Shown here in pieces: positions 11,653 to 64,000 of a DNA stretch of 64,000 nt (position 1 is the first letter of the stretch; each line of letters starts with the position of its first letter). Both the position numbers and the translations under genes were made by a program. Under the pieces are notes generated by a model, which did no database searches, was not told where the DNA came from, and saw nothing but the letters and a program-made list of their open reading frames with translations. The stretch is from Flaccisagitta enflata (lineage: Eukaryota > Chaetognatha > Sagittoidea > Aphragmophora): assembly GCA_965153355.1 (NCBI GenBank), contig OZ231126.1:77686001-77750000 (forward strand), in the 5' to 3' direction.

Positions 11653-11941
11653 TGTCTCAAAATCATGAAGGTTCTTTGTTTATTTTAGAAAAAAAATCTT
11701 GATGTTTATCAAAAGTGATTTTTCTTGACTTGGAGCAGCTGCTATCTCTATAGATTAAAAGGAAACCATGTGTAATCATTATAACAATACCATTTGGAAG
11801 GAAACAATCTTGAATAAGACGATCGGAGTTCAATTGGTTGAAGTGCATCCATTACAGAATTTTCTTTTCAGGCAACCCCAAGAAAAATATGGTAATTCTA
11901 CTTGACTAAACCAAAGGGTCAAAGAATTTTACGAACAACTC
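11653..11941. other. 289-bp spacer between genes C and D
   Basis: Must contain the 3' end of gene C and, unless there is a further upstream non-coding exon, the promoter of gene D. It shares sequence with the spacer at 33478-33752 (for example TGAAGGTTCTT followed by TTTGTTT), so the repeated unit includes the spacer. A minus-strand AATAAA is at 11679-11684. Confidence 0.5.
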
Positions 11942-33477
<21,536 letters not shown>

Positions 33478-33752
33478 GATCACAAACTTATGAAGGTTCT
33501 TAGTTTGTTTTAGTTGTAGAAGCTGTTTGTCAATGATGTTTATTTTTCAATTTGGGGCAACTGCTATTTATATTGATTAAATGAACGCCATATACAAACA
33601 AAATTGCAATCGAATTTGGACCAGAATCTTTTTTTTTTTTTTTTATAATATAAAGCAGGAAACATCAACTTTAGAAAATGAAGAAAATCTATTGAATTCA
33701 CAATTTACAAATTGGGATTTACAAAAAGAATTTCACGAGCAACGTTCATGCA
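33478..33752. other. 275-bp spacer between genes B and C
   Basis: Homologous to the C-D spacer at 11653-11941. It carries a minus-strand AATAAA at 33539-33544, a candidate 3'-end signal for the upstream copy, and must hold the gene C promoter unless there is a further upstream exon. Confidence 0.5.
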
Positions 33753-34499
33753 CTATGATTTCCAACTGATGAAACCTTGGAGTTTGCTGTGAGCACCAGT
33801 GACCAAGGATTCTTTGAGAAGAAAAAATGATGTTTTATCAGAATTTCTCGCAAATTTGACAATTCCACTACTCAAGATTGAAATGACGGCAACAACAGCG
33901 GCGCCTTTGAGCGCCTTTCGCATCAAGAACGCTGGGAAGGTTGTTGTAGGTCTCTGAGGTTCAGAGACCAAATCGCGAAGGCCACTGCCATATGTCTTCA
34001 ACAATTTGCGGTAAACCTGAGCAGAAAATAAAGAGTGGATGAGAGAGAGAGAAAGAGAGAGAGAGAGAGTATTCAACCAACAAATTGACTGACATCAACG
34101 CTGAAAGATAGATGGGCTGCCAGATTATGAAAGGACAGAAACGCACATTGGGAAATGGTGATACTTATATTATAATGATTACCTTAAAATGCAAAGGTCC
34201 ATTCACAGGAAAAAACGACTCTAACATCCCGGCAAATAAAGTACTTGTTGATGGTGGTGCCCCCTCATTTCCAGCCTGCAAATCATCAACTGAAGCATCG
34301 CTTCCATCTTGCTCTACCACAAACTCAGTGGTCTCCACATGAAATTCTGAGCAATCGAGCACGTAAAAGTCGTTCCTCAAAATCATTTGCTTCAGCATTG
34401 GCAAAATATGCTTCATCACTGGCAAAATATAGGTAAGAGAAGTTTGGGGTACTGCTGAGATAGATCACATTTTTGAATTCCGAGCAGATTTCGCATAAC

Positions 34500-34790
34500 T
34501 GCTCCTGTCCAACCGTCCGCGACTGGATTGCCGTGTATCCGGCCTCGTTTAATTGCGAGTGGTTTTCGCCCCTGCCTAACTGTCCGTGACTGTTTTGCCC
34601 TGTATCCGGCCTTTTTGTAGAACACAGGGGGGAATTTTGAGATGTCCGTCCGTCCTTCGGTCTGTCCATCCGTCCCCCCCCCCCCGTTGACCATCAAGGC
34701 CTCAAATTAGCCCTCCCAGGCCTCAATTTAGCCCTCGAGGCCTCAAATCAGCCCTCTTGGCTTCAAATAAGCCCCCCAAAAGTTGGGAGT
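34500..34790 (-). repeat. R3 fragments joined to an R6 fragment
   Basis: Two inverted R3 heads in series (CCGTCCGCGACTGGATTGCC and TGTCCGTGACTGTTTTGCCC, each ending CTGTATCCGGCC or close) run into GTAGAACACAGGGGGGAATT and a CCTCAAATTAGCCCTC minisatellite. They lie in the intron that splits exon 4 of pseudogene B. Confidence 0.6.
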
Positions 34791-35109
34791 ACAGTAGAAT
34801 CCCGCTCCAACGGACCCGTTACGAGCGGAAACCCGCCTCCAATGCATGATAAGCAAAAGTCCCAACTTATTCCCTTTAGATTTCTTGTTGGAATATTCCG
34901 TCTAAACCGGTTCCACCTGTAGCAGAAATTTTGGCTTGAATGCAAGTTTTTTGGCTATGAAAGGTTGACTGTTCCCACCCTGACCGGACAGAGGAAAAAT
35001 GGTTATTCAGGATTGGCAATGATCTGCATCAATTCGGAACTATTGGCAGAATGTAAGCAGTATGAGGAGGAGAGGGGAAAAAGAAGAAGCATCAGAAAAA
35101 AAAAGATAG

Positions 35110-35176
<67 letters not shown>

Positions 35177-35200
35177 GAGAGACAGAGAGAGAAAGAGGGA
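35110..35200 (+). repeat. (GA)n and (ACAG)n microsatellites
   Basis: GA at about 35110-35145, then six ACAG/CAGA units at about 35150-35175, then mixed GA. Confidence 0.9.
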
Positions 35201-35370
35201 GAAAAAGAAGGAGAGATGATGGTGATGACAAGTGCATATGCTTTATCAATGGTGTAAGTATATAAATGCGCTTAGAAAATTGGGATCTCTGATTTCACTA
35301 GTTCAAACAGATGGTTAAATCGACTCAAAATCCATGAAAAGCTTGACTCCAAGGCAGGTGTTTCCCTTTT

Positions 35371-35628
35371 TAGTCGCGTGGACGCGACTCTATAACTCAC
35401 TCTGTCTGTCTGTTGGTCCGTTGGTCACGCTTAGCTTTTTTTTTTGTCATTTTAAATTATTTTAAGTCATTTTTAGACATTTTGAGTCATTTTAAGTTAT
35501 TTCAAGACAATTTACATTTAGACTTTTAGTCTTTTGGTCTTTCAGTCTTTTAGTCTTCTAGTCTTTTGGTCTCTAGGTCTTATGGTCTTAACAACCGCAC
35601 GCGACTGTAATGCGTTGGCCTTGTTTTC
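35371..35628 (-). repeat. R5-type element with two private arrays
   Basis: Inverted: tail AGTCGCGTGGACGCGACTC, then a TCATTTTAAGT-type array and a TTTTAGTCTTTTGGTC-type array, then head ACCGCACGCGACTG..GGCCTTGTTTT. A related element is interrupted at 51640-52503. Confidence 0.7.
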
Positions 35629-35948
35629 ATTTCACCATCTCACATCGCAGCTTTCTTTACAGTGGGACTTCTCGGTCAAAATTTGTCTCATATCCCTTCT
35701 TCCTTAATCATTGCTTGTTATCTATCGTTTCTTCATTTCTGTTTTGTTTCGGGAATAATCGATACATGAATGGCTGGTGTATCAAATTCAAGTGTCTGTG
35801 TACCATACGGTCTTTTTTTCTGTCCGTTTTTAGGGACTGCATGTATATCAGTTTCTATAGGTATTTCTGTCTGTCGTCTGTCTTTGCCTCTCAATCTGCC
35901 TGTCTGTCCATCTGTCTCTGTTGGTCTGTGTCTATATTTGTCTGTCTA

Positions 35949-36132
<184 letters not shown>

Positions 36133-36228
36133 CAGTGTGACAGTGCAGATTGGCTCTAACGGAAGTCCCTTTCCAACAGATAAAGAAGTCCAGTCCCTTG
36201 ATATCCGTTTGAGCGGGGTTTGACTGTA

Positions 36229-36680
36229 TCCCTTCACCCTACTTGGGTAATGTGGAGAAGCAAAAATCATGAAGATGACCTTTTTCTTTTTTTCAAAATT
36301 CCTTCATCTTCCGTTTTTGTTTTGGCTCTAAAGTTTCCACAGATTTCCCTGAATTCAGCAAAATCTTGTGTATTTTTGTTACAAAAATGACAATTATTTG
36401 AAAAAAAAATCATAACATTTCTAAAAATAAACTAAGATATAAGAACATAAACTATGAAAGAGCTCATGAAAAGGCAGATTAACAATTCTTTGAAGAATAG
36501 AAATTTGTATAAGTTAATTCAAAGTATGTCAGCATATTGTTTTATTCTACTGCATTATGCAAATTAGGTCCTCAAAAAAACTTTTCTAAAAAACGGAAGA
36601 TGAACAATTTTTGATAAAAGAAAAATGGTATGAGTCGTGAATTTTGCCACTCCATATTAGGTAAAAAGGGTGAAAAGAAG
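36229..36680. mobile_element. Probable MITE with imperfect 40-bp ends
   Basis: The ends TTCACCCTACTTGGGTAATG.. and ..CATATTAGGTAAAAAGGGTG pair imperfectly, and a GGAAGATGAA/TTCATCTTCC pair lies further in. TA occurs on both sides. Confidence 0.55.
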
Positions 36681-36699
36681 TAACCAACTTTTGCTATGT

Positions 36700-36968
36700 G
36701 AAGCACCCAAGCCCTCCAAGCATGAAACCAGCCCTCCAAACCTTAATTATACCCTTCAGCCCTCAAATATGCCTTCAGTGGCCTAAATCAGCCATCTAGA
36801 GCCCCCTCAGGACAGACGGAAGGACGGACGTCTCGAAATTCACCCCTGTGTTCTACAGGACATCGGCTCTTTTGGGCCGCTGCCCTGCTCTCACTCCACT
36901 TCTTCACTGGATCACTCCCAGCAGGGCATCAGGTACCGCTGACCTTGTGCGATCCTTGGATGACTAGT
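36700..36968 (-). repeat. R6 element, inverted
   Basis: GCCCTCCAAACC-type units, then GTGTTCTACAGGACATCGGC, GGGCCGCTGCCCTGC and the outer end GCGATCCTTGGATGACTAG. It begins just inside the intron that splits exon 4 of pseudogene B. Confidence 0.68.
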
Positions 36969-37732
36969 TTTACAATGGGGTGGTGGAGGCCAGGGGTACC
37001 GCCAAATCACACTTACCCAAAATATGCAGCAGACCGTCCCCAGTATGGGAATGGGGCAACATTCCAAAGCGGGAAGTGATTTTATGACGCGTAGGACCAT
37101 TCCAGACATTGATCATGTCTGAACTCCGTAGGATTGCATCAGACCACGAGGTTGCAAGTGGCGTAGCTTCATCAACGTGGTCATTGTTGGCGTGATCGCA
37201 TACGCTGCAATTGGCTCGACATACTATTCCCTTCTGTTCAGGCCTGAGCGATATCAGCTTTTTTTCAACTATACAATACACTATACTATATAGCTAACTA
37301 TTGGTACAATACCAATACAATACAATACAATACAATATCCTCAACTATTGTATTACAATACACCCCCAATACACCACCGATACAATACAAATGATTGAAA
37401 TGGTAATGATGTTTACTATTTAGTTTTACTGAAAAAAAATCATAATTGCTAACATACAAAAATGACATAACTATAAAATCTTTAAAGAATATAAAAATTA
37501 TTGAACAACAACACTACAAAACATGTACACTACATAACTTTTACACTACAGAACATACACTTAAGAATAGGATTTCTTGTTGCCAAGTTTCATTTGAAGT
37601 ATTTTTTTTAAACACAAGTCAGTATCCTATATTTGGTCAACTGTACTTATTAAAGATTATGTATTGGTAGACAACGACCCAATACCCAATACGAAATGCA
37701 AACCCTTGGTGCAGGTGTTCTTAGTAAGGGTC

Positions 37733-39731
37733 TCAAAACGAGTCACCATCATCACTACTGCTTTCGTTTGGTTTCTTGGCATCTTTGTAGTTGTAGATAA
37801 ATCCGTGTTTTTGAACGGCCGAACCAACGACTACTTTTTTTTCAATGGTTTCGATTTTCAGAGATCGGCACTGTGGCCCGGTATTTCGTCCAACCATACT
37901 GAACAAGCGCTCATCTTTGTTTTGTGTTGCTGGATAAATGCTGTATTTCCGAAACAATTTATGAATTCTGGGGAAGTCTTTTTTCAGAACATCCATGGCA
38001 TGAATCGGGTTGGATTTCCGTGGAATTCGACTAACTCCACTCCATAGTTGAATTTCCGATTCAATGCTGGTGCTTCTGGTAGATTCAGTTGCTGCAGCGG
38101 CATCAAAATCGCCCCAAAAACTTTCAGAACCGCCAGAGTTGTGACTCTGATTGTGCGTTGGAATCGCCGTCTTCGATTTCCATTTTTTCAAGCTCTTTTG
38201 TTGCCTGTTTGATGATTTCTGTGTTCACATGGGCCATTTGGGGGCCGTTTTTGAAAAAAAGCCATGAAAAGCGTGGATCGGAGAACGTCGCCAATGAATA
38301 TGGCGGCCGAAGGTAATAGTCTGGAAAGGATCCAAATCTGTCCTCAAGTGCCGCCAAAAGATTTTTTGCAAATGTCACTCCAAAACCGCGGTTGGCTGGG
38401 TCTCTAATAAAGGCTTTTAGTCTGTCGGTCAAAACTGAAAGCATTGGGATAATTGATCCTGATGTCAAGTAACGTTCACCCTCAGCCATTTTTGCTGCCT
38501 CTTGCAGAGGTTTCATTGTTGCAATATAACCATGAATTTTTTTCCAGTCTGCTGCGGTGAGATCAATCATTTTGTCTGATTCCAGAAAATGAATCTTGAA
38601 AACGCGCTCTGCCTTGGCAAAACCCATGGCCATGATAAGGCGGGCAAACCAGCGTGTAACGCCAGGTGGTAATGGAATGGAAAGCTTTGGAACGCCCTGA
38701 ATTTGCGCAACTTCCCGCACATCCCTGCGCTCGTTTTTGCATCGCGAATATGTGGCTGCATTTGTTTGTAATGCCGTCAATGTATCCTCCATACCTTCGG
38801 TGCATTTTATGGCATCGCGAATGGCACTTTGGAGTTTGTGGTTCCAGCAAGTGTGATATCCGGAAATGACACCCTCGGTTTTGAGAATGTTTAAAGCACA
38901 AACCACATTCGAGCCTGCGTCAGTAACAAACCAAATGTCGATTTTTGGTTTTCCGTCAGAGTCTAAAACCTTGATGTCTGTTAAGCATTGTTTGAGGAAT
39001 TTAGCAACGGTTTCTCCATCGGTTTTCTCTAACCTTTTCACAGCAATTACTTCGGCGCATATTTCAGTTTCTTCATAAAAGTAGGTGCAAAAGTCGTAGA
39101 CAGACGAGCTATTAGCATCTTTGCCCTCATACCCGTCTGTACTGCAGGCAATGCTACATTCGCGTTTTATAGCTCTGTCTAGTCGGTTGATTTGATCAGT
39201 ATGGACAACATCATTCAATTCTGGAATGATTTTTCGAGTAAAAGTGGTTCTATGTGGTATCGTGAAACGAGGATCCGCTTTTTGAACAAAATTTTGAAAG
39301 CCTTTTCTCTCAACTGTACTCACAGGCTGTCCATCAGCACAAATCATGAGCCCTAATGCGTTGGTCAGAGCTATTTGACGGGGATGATTTGGAGGATATG
39401 GATTGTTTAAACTATCGCCAATTTTTGGCTGTTTTTGAACAGGTTCCTCCGAATTATCTCTTTCAGAATTTTTTCTTTTAGCGTTGCGCACACGCTCTTC
39501 TTTCAATTCTGTCAACTTTTCATACTCTTGGTATGCATTGTATTTTTTTAAGAATCCATGATGGCGCTTAAGATGAAAAATCAAGTTGGTTGTGGAATAG
39601 TTTGTTACTTTTATTCGTGATTGACAAATACGGCATTTGCCAAAGTCCTTTTCATTGTCGAAGAACACCCATATGGGTGATTTGGTGCAATTACTTTCTT
39701 TGTATTCGGCAATGAGAGATGAGAAATCCAT
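37733..39731 (-). pseudogene. hAT transposase, one frameshift
   Basis: Starts at the ATG at 39731 (MDFSSLIAEYK). The N-terminal BED-type zinc finger shows CRICQSR..HLKRHH. The catalytic region includes STDGYEGK, FVTDAGSN, CWNHKLQSAI and VTRWFARL, matching the usual hAT blocks. The main frame ends at 38124, and the dimerisation region continues in another frame from about 38150 down to 37733 (IYPATQNKDERLFSMVGR). A single one-base change would join them, so this copy probably makes a truncated protein, unless a short intron or a sequencing error accounts for it. Confidence 0.85.
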
Positions 39732-39845
39732 CGTGGAAAAAAGTATTAGAATTTCAAACTGTTTCGGTTGTACAGAGAAAAATATTTTTGAGAGGCCGTG
39801 TTTATCATTTTTATAGGATCTTAAGAGACACATGGACCCTGACTA

Positions 39846-39848
<3 letters not shown>

Positions 39849-39937
<89 letters not shown>
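39849..39937 (+). repeat. (TC)n microsatellite inside the hAT element
   Basis: About 89 bp pure. Confidence 0.96.
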
Positions 39938-39939
<2 letters not shown>

Positions 39940-40180
39940 TTATTTATTTATACACTGAAATATTTTCTACTTGTACTTTGTACAGCTCATAACTTTTGTT
40001 GATGTGATGAACGCACATTTGATGAGCATTACAATCAATCAATCAATCAATCTCTCTCTCGATTGACTGCAAACATCGGACGTACAGACAATGACAAAAA
40101 TCGTTGACCGCACGAGGCGATGGGGAAAAAACGGAAGCTCTTCTTTGATAAACATATGTTGGCAGTGGCGGAGATCGTCA

Positions 40181-40507
<327 letters not shown>

Positions 40508-42104
40508 ATGCATGGGGCACATGAAACCTTGACACATCACGAGTTTTGTCTTTTCGTCTCCAAAATCAAGAAAAAAAAGTCGTCAATATCTAAGACTAAG
40601 GTTTGGCGAAACGACAATGTATTGGTATTGGGTCAACAATATCTCCTTTTGATATATAACGATACTTGAAAAAATAAAAATCATATAGATTTTTTTCAAA
40701 AAATTTCTATTTCATGTTTTAAAATAATGTGATTTCAAGATCAATCACAAAATTTTGACATTTTTTTTTTAAATTCATAAAAAGTTTTTTTTGTAAGAAT
40801 TATCAATTTTTGTTTCGGTATGAAATAGCGTATTGTATTGGTATTGTATAGGTATTGTATTTTTACCAAAATAGGTTTCCAGTATTGGGTAAACCCAAAA
40901 TGCCTAAATATTGTAAACCCAATACCAATACCCAATACAATCGCTCAGGCCTGCTTCTGTTCTGCCAGGACAGGATATCGAATCTTCACTTGGAACTCTT
41001 TTTGCCTTTCAAGATAGAATGGGTAGACAAAATATCAAAATGCGCCAAATTTTGTCCGTAATCTCAACTCCAATTCTAAATATTTCTCCCAGTCCCAGTT
41101 GGTTATGAATCCTGCCAATACTCCAAAGTAACCAAACTTGGAAGGTGTGGATGCTAGATAGACGCATGGATCTACGGATGATTCCTTTTTGCATGATGAA
41201 GGAAAAAAAGTTGGGGTTATTAGAGAAAAGAAAGCTACTACAACCAAATTACATCTTTATAAACTTCCGACTCTAGTCACTCACAGTCATCTGTCATCTG
41301 TTGGTCCATTACATTTTTAGATAGGCATCATGTTTTCCATTTCCATCAATCTTTTCCCTAGTTTTATCACTGCCCCTGCCCAACTCAATGGGATTGGAAG
41401 AGTCGCCCTATTATGATCCTGCTGTTACTTGATCGAATTACCATTACAGAGGAAGACTCGAGACTGGCCACTGCTAAAACGTCGGTGAACATGATTTTGC
41501 CCAGCGCGATTAGTATGGCGGTGGAAGCCGGATCATGAACGCCCGCGACGGAGGTGGCAAATCCATTCCCACTTCCGCCGGGAATGTGAGCGATGGGAAT
41601 CGAATTGGAAGCAAATTTGGCAGATGGAAGATTGAAGAAAGACCGTGTTTGGCCAGATGATCCAGCGGGTGAAGAGGCGGAAAAACATGCTTCAACGATA
41701 GCAAAATTCGATGATGTTTTGTCATCATTTGGGCCTGTCTCCTCATGGGCATCACTGGTTGATTCACCTTTATTTCGCAGAACCAGACCAGCATCCTTCT
41801 GCGATCTCTCCAACAGCCCCTGAGCGATGTCACCAAATGTGCCATCTCCGCCAATGACGGCGATACCATCGAAGCCACTCAAATCTTCCCTCAGCACATA
41901 CTCGCGGGCTTCTCCTAATTGTCTGGTAACGACGACCTCAGGTGAAATCCCACACAAAGTGAAAATGGGTTTCACCTCATTTTCGTAGATAAGTAATCCT
42001 TGGACAAGGCAGGGCGAAGGGGGGGGGGTTTGGGGAGGGGGGAGTGGGGAGGTTAGCACGTTTCTTGAAAATTAAAGTAGAGTGCCAAAAGAGAGAAGAA
42101 CATA

Positions 42105-42869
42105 CACCGTCTTTAAATCGAAATGGTAAATAGTAAACCTTTGTAGCTCCAAAAATACTAGCCCAAAAGCCTTAAAATTTTCAGTGAATGTTGGTAACAA
42201 TTGATTATTTTGTCATGCCAAAAATCAGATTTTATTTCTGAAAAGGTTGGGCGTCATTAAAGCAATGAAAAGCTATCAATTTTATGAAAAATATCAATTT
42301 GTCCCACCTGTACTTGGAAGAATCTTTTTTCTTCTATTGCTTTTTTTCCTGATTAAGCAAGCTTGAACCCGGAGGTTGGTCTTAAATGAAGAATTACAAA
42401 TCACGAATATAAGTTCTGCTTGAAAATTTCATTTTTTTAATATATTTATGAAGATTTGAATGATTTTCAAATGATTGACAGTCTGAATTTTAGCAATGAT
42501 TGCCAAAAACCAATGATAACTTCAATTTATATCCAATTTTTTTCAATTTTTTAGGTAAATGTGTAAGCTCTGAAAAATTTCCTTATCATTTGAGACCAAC
42601 CCCGGAGTTCTAGCTCCATTTTTTTGACATCCGTTTATTGATAAAGACAAGTCTTCCCAAATAAAGCAAGAAAAAAAAGATTCAGCCCTGAAAATTGGGC
42701 ATATTTTGTTTGTTTTACTGACCCCAAACTATTCAGTATTAAAATCTGAGTTTGGACATGACGAAATGGTCAGTTGTTACCAACATTCACTAAAAATTTG
42801 AAGGCTTTTAGGCTAGTAGTTTTTGAGCTACAAAGGTTTACTATTTGCCGTTTCGATTTAAAGACGGTG
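42105..42869. mobile_element. TA-flanked MITE in intron 2 of gene B
   Basis: Inverted ends CACCGTCTTTAAATCGAAA.. / ..TTTCGATTTAAAGACGGTG, continuing into AATAGTAAACCTTTGTAGCTC on both arms; TA on both sides; 765 bp without transposase. It occupies the same intron as the MITE in gene D, but with different ends. Confidence 0.8.
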
Positions 42870-42972
42870 TAAATGTAGCAAAGTTTATCTCAAAAACCTT
42901 TGAAATTTCCACATCCAGGATTGACAAAAACCAAAAGTTTTTTGGGTCGGTGCTTGTTTTTGTCCAAGGCAG

Positions 42973-42974
<2 letters not shown>

Positions 42975-43033
<59 letters not shown>
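42975..43033 (+). repeat. (GA)n forming the exon 2 polypyrimidine tract of gene B
   Basis: On the coding strand this is about 59 bp of CT running directly into the CAG acceptor of exon 2. Confidence 0.93.
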
Positions 43034-43039
<6 letters not shown>

Positions 43040-43539
43040 TGGGCAGGGGAAGAATCTATAAGCGTTCAAGATCAAGGAACCAGAGATAACACATGCATTT
43101 TGCCAATAATATCAATTCAAAGCGGAATTACCTGTATTGCGGAATGGACATCTTGAAGCATAGCGATATCAATAGCTGCTTGATGAATTCGTTTCACTTT
43201 TAGATAATCCTCCTTCAAATCCGTGTGGCAAACTTCGAGTCTGTACCCATCAACGATGTTTGCACTGAGAATCTGATCGATGGGCACCCCAATGACACGC
43301 CTCCATCTTTTCCATGAAACGTGAGATCAGCAGTCCCAACTTCCAAATTCCCGCCATTAGGTCCAAGCAGTATCATTTTCTTTAGTTCAGCACTGGTTAC
43401 TAGTGAGTTTCATGAAAACACGAGCTGTTATTCAAGGAAATTTATATTTTATTTGATATTGAGTTAGTGATATACGTAAGAATAATATTCATTTAAGTGG
43501 AGTTGACTCTGTCTAGACTTGAAATCATGGGACACAATA

Positions 43540-43950
43540 CCACGTGGATCAAAAAAAAAGACGCACCTGTTTATTAATCAATGAAATAGATATGAAAATT
43601 GATTTTAACTATTTTTAAAACAGACATTTTGAAAGATTTTCAAATTATCTTTCAATCTAGACTAATCCCAGGTTTGTATCTCAAACGGTTTAGAAGCTAG
43701 AGCTCTGCAAAGAGAAGCACTTATTTGCTAAAATGCATTTTTACATAGGGATTGCGAAACTGAAATGGGCAATGTTTTCACTCAAACCAATGCCATTTCT
43801 AAACGAAAAAAGATAGCAATACCAGTTTGGCGCCAAATGAAAATACTTTCAAAGGGCTTTCAAATAACCTAAGATTTTAATATGTTTTTTTTAAGATTCA
43901 AAAGCAAAATGGGTCATTCAAAAGTGCGTCTTTTTTTTTGAGTTGTATGG
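43540..43950. mobile_element. TA-flanked MITE between genes A and B
   Basis: Ends CCACGTGGATCAAAAAAAAA.. and ..TTTTTTTTTGAGTTGTATGG share CAAAAAAAAAGACGCAC in inverted orientation; TA on both sides; 411 bp. It lies in the 786-bp spacer that should carry the gene B promoter. Confidence 0.68.
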
Positions 43951-44162
43951 TAGAAAGACGAATGGAGCCAACGAAATTTGGAATATAGACTAAAAACTGG
44001 AAAGATGCGTGATTTCCCATCACGCTTGATTGCTGGGCTAACATATTTCTACTAATAACATAAATCAGAAAACAGAAAAAGAAAATGGACCAGAAAAACA
44101 GAAACGGAAAACAGAAATCAGACTTGATTGTACCCTTATCAATAATCATTCGTTTCATCATA

Positions 44163-62468
<18,306 letters not shown>

Positions 62469-64000
62469 TTCTGTAGACAGAAAATGACAAAAAGCTGAAA
62501 ATTGGACGTCATGAGCATTTTTTTACAAACTTGCTAAGATTCCGATGAGCATCGAGTGAATTTTTCTTTTGTCTTGATATCATATTTCTTATGGAAAAAG
62601 TCGATGATATGTTACCAGTAATGGCAGCTCCCGCCGTTAGGAAAAAAGTCGTAAGCATTGATCACTTTTTACCAAACTTTTGTCTTCAGTCACTGCAAAT
62701 CTTTTTATTTGATAGAATAGATCAAGAGTTATTGTATGAATTGATTGCACTGGAAATTAGAGAAAAATTGAACTGAGCCAAATGAGCTAGATGAGCTAAA
62801 TAACTTAAAATCATTCATCTAGACAACCACGTATGATCACTAGATAGTATGTTTACCCCTCCATGGGCTTTGGGTGCGTGTACCTGGATGGAACTGAATA
62901 TTTTTGTTTTTATAACGTGGAACAACACAGGATAAAACTTTTTGACCCATTTTGGATACCGCGAGTTTGACTTTTTTATGATAGCTTTACGTTGGTTGTG
63001 GTAAAAAAGCTGGTTTTTGGTCACTTTGGCATGAAAATTAAGCCCCCTCGACTTTGAAATCTAGGCAAAAATCCATGAGATTACAAAACTAGAGCTCAAG
63101 AGCTAACCAGTGGTGCAATCTTTCTTCATTAAGATTTGAGAGCATTTCAAAGATGAAAGTGTATAGAGGTCAAAGTGTGTTTTCAATTTCAGTGGCAATT
63201 TTTACATTTTTCACAAAATTCAATATTTCTCGGCTTTGGATAGATGAATCTCCATTAAATTGGTGATCAAATTCAAGAGTTTTTGCGGATCTAGTTGGTA
63301 GTAACCACATTTTTGATCAATTTTACCTCAATTTTTTTTTATCAAATGAAGAAGCAAGTGTAAAAAAGTCGATATTTTGGAAAATTTGGCAATTTTGAAC
63401 TAAAAATTCAGCCAGGTCTAGTCTGAAAAACAAACTAAAATCCATGAGCAAAATAAACTACTGCTCAAGACCTGACTAACGGCGCAATTGGAATATCAAT
63501 ATGTTTTTGTATTCAGATTTTACAGAACTTCAAAGATCAAAGGGTATCTCAAAATAACAATTTTTGGTCAATTTGGCCATTATGGCCTCAAAAACGGGCC
63601 TCTTTCGCATAAAAATCGATCAAAAAATTTGTTAGATAATAAAACTAGAGCTTTAGAGCCAACCAGTGGTGCAATCCGCATAATTTTATCTCAATTGGTT
63701 GAGATTTGTGAGCATTTCAAAGATGAAAGGGTATGAAGGTCAAATTGCAGCTTTTATTTCAATAGCAATTTTGACATTTTTTGGTATTTTGTCAACTTTT
63801 TTATTGCGCAGACGTTATATTTTTCTTATTGGACAGTTGTTATAAAACTTTTTATGTCATATCCAGACGCACGCGACTGTTGCCCTCCTGGGATTGTTTG
63901 TCATTAACCCCCGTGCTAGTGTACAGTTGCGTAGCACGCAACTAAGTATTGAAAAGCATGTCGGAAACTTGATGACACGAACTTGTGCACCTTGGAAGAT
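62469..64000. other. Upstream of gene A: dispersed repeats only
   Basis: Contains a third, short R8 copy (62615-62790) and diverged relatives of the inner palindrome arm (63000-63760, with CTAACCAGTGGTGCAATC twice). It ends with a short TGCGTAGCACGCAACTAA tail of an R-type element (63925-63945). No exon was recognised. Confidence 0.55.

Noticed and set aside
38563-39078. Additional frames on both strands within the transposase
   Set aside because: Shadows of the transposase coding frame.

Overview
This window is eukaryotic, and most likely comes from an invertebrate animal. The genes have canonical GT-AG introns. The mobile elements include a BEL/Pao-type LTR element (a class known essentially only from metazoans), a Penelope-like reverse transcriptase remnant and a hAT transposon. 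The window is very rich in microsatellites and short interspersed repeats. The phylum cannot be named from the sequence alone.

The backbone is a head-to-tail array of five paralogous lipid-kinase genes, all on the minus strand. I call them A (44163-62468), B (33753-43376), C (11942-33477), D (2589-11652) and E (1-1473, running off the left edge). I rebuilt their exons by comparing the copies. The core plan is: exon 1 (about 81 codons), exon 2 (76 nt, carrying NPGCG), exon 3 (GGDGTF and GGSGN motifs), exon 4 (CxxxCxxC and HTGDG) and exon 5 (C-terminal membrane segment). Intron phases are the same in every copy: 0, 1, 0, 0. The combination of a DAGK-type catalytic domain and a CxxxCxxC cysteine motif points to ceramide kinase (CERK) rather than sphingosine kinase. 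A, C and D read as complete genes of 636, 604 and 574 codons. E is open as far as it can be seen. B is a pseudogene with a frameshift, a nonsense codon and a 3.7-kb hAT transposon inside exon 4.

Layout. 1-2.6 kb: gene E and its upstream spacer. 2.6-11.7 kb: gene D, with short repeats in its introns. 11.9-33.5 kb: gene C, whose 18.5-kb first intron holds nested minisatellite elements (15-19 kb), a foldback element (19-20 kb), a gag-only BEL/Pao element with apparently identical LTRs (23.7-29.2 kb), TA-flanked MITEs and long microsatellites. 33.8-43.4 kb: pseudogene B with the hAT element at 37.2-41.0 kb. 44.2-62.5 kb: gene A, whose 11.6-kb fourth intron holds a Penelope-like fragment between inverted AGTCCTA-rich arms and a large foldback structure. 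62.5-64 kb: dispersed repeats only.

Two repeat systems fill most of the non-exonic DNA. The first is a superfamily of short elements with a constant head (AACAAGGCCGGATACACGGC), a (CGAC/GGAC)n tract and a hairpin tail (GTCGCG..CGCGAC followed by TAA); their internal tandem arrays differ from copy to copy. The second is a family with inverted ends (GGCAGCGGCCCC.. / ..GGGGCCGCTGCC) wrapped around roughly 20-bp minisatellites. The kinase array and the repeats appear to interact: (CT)n microsatellites and a MITE end sit at 3' splice sites, exon 4 is split at different points in different paralogs, and the 3' end of exon 3 of gene D has been amplified in 79-bp steps.
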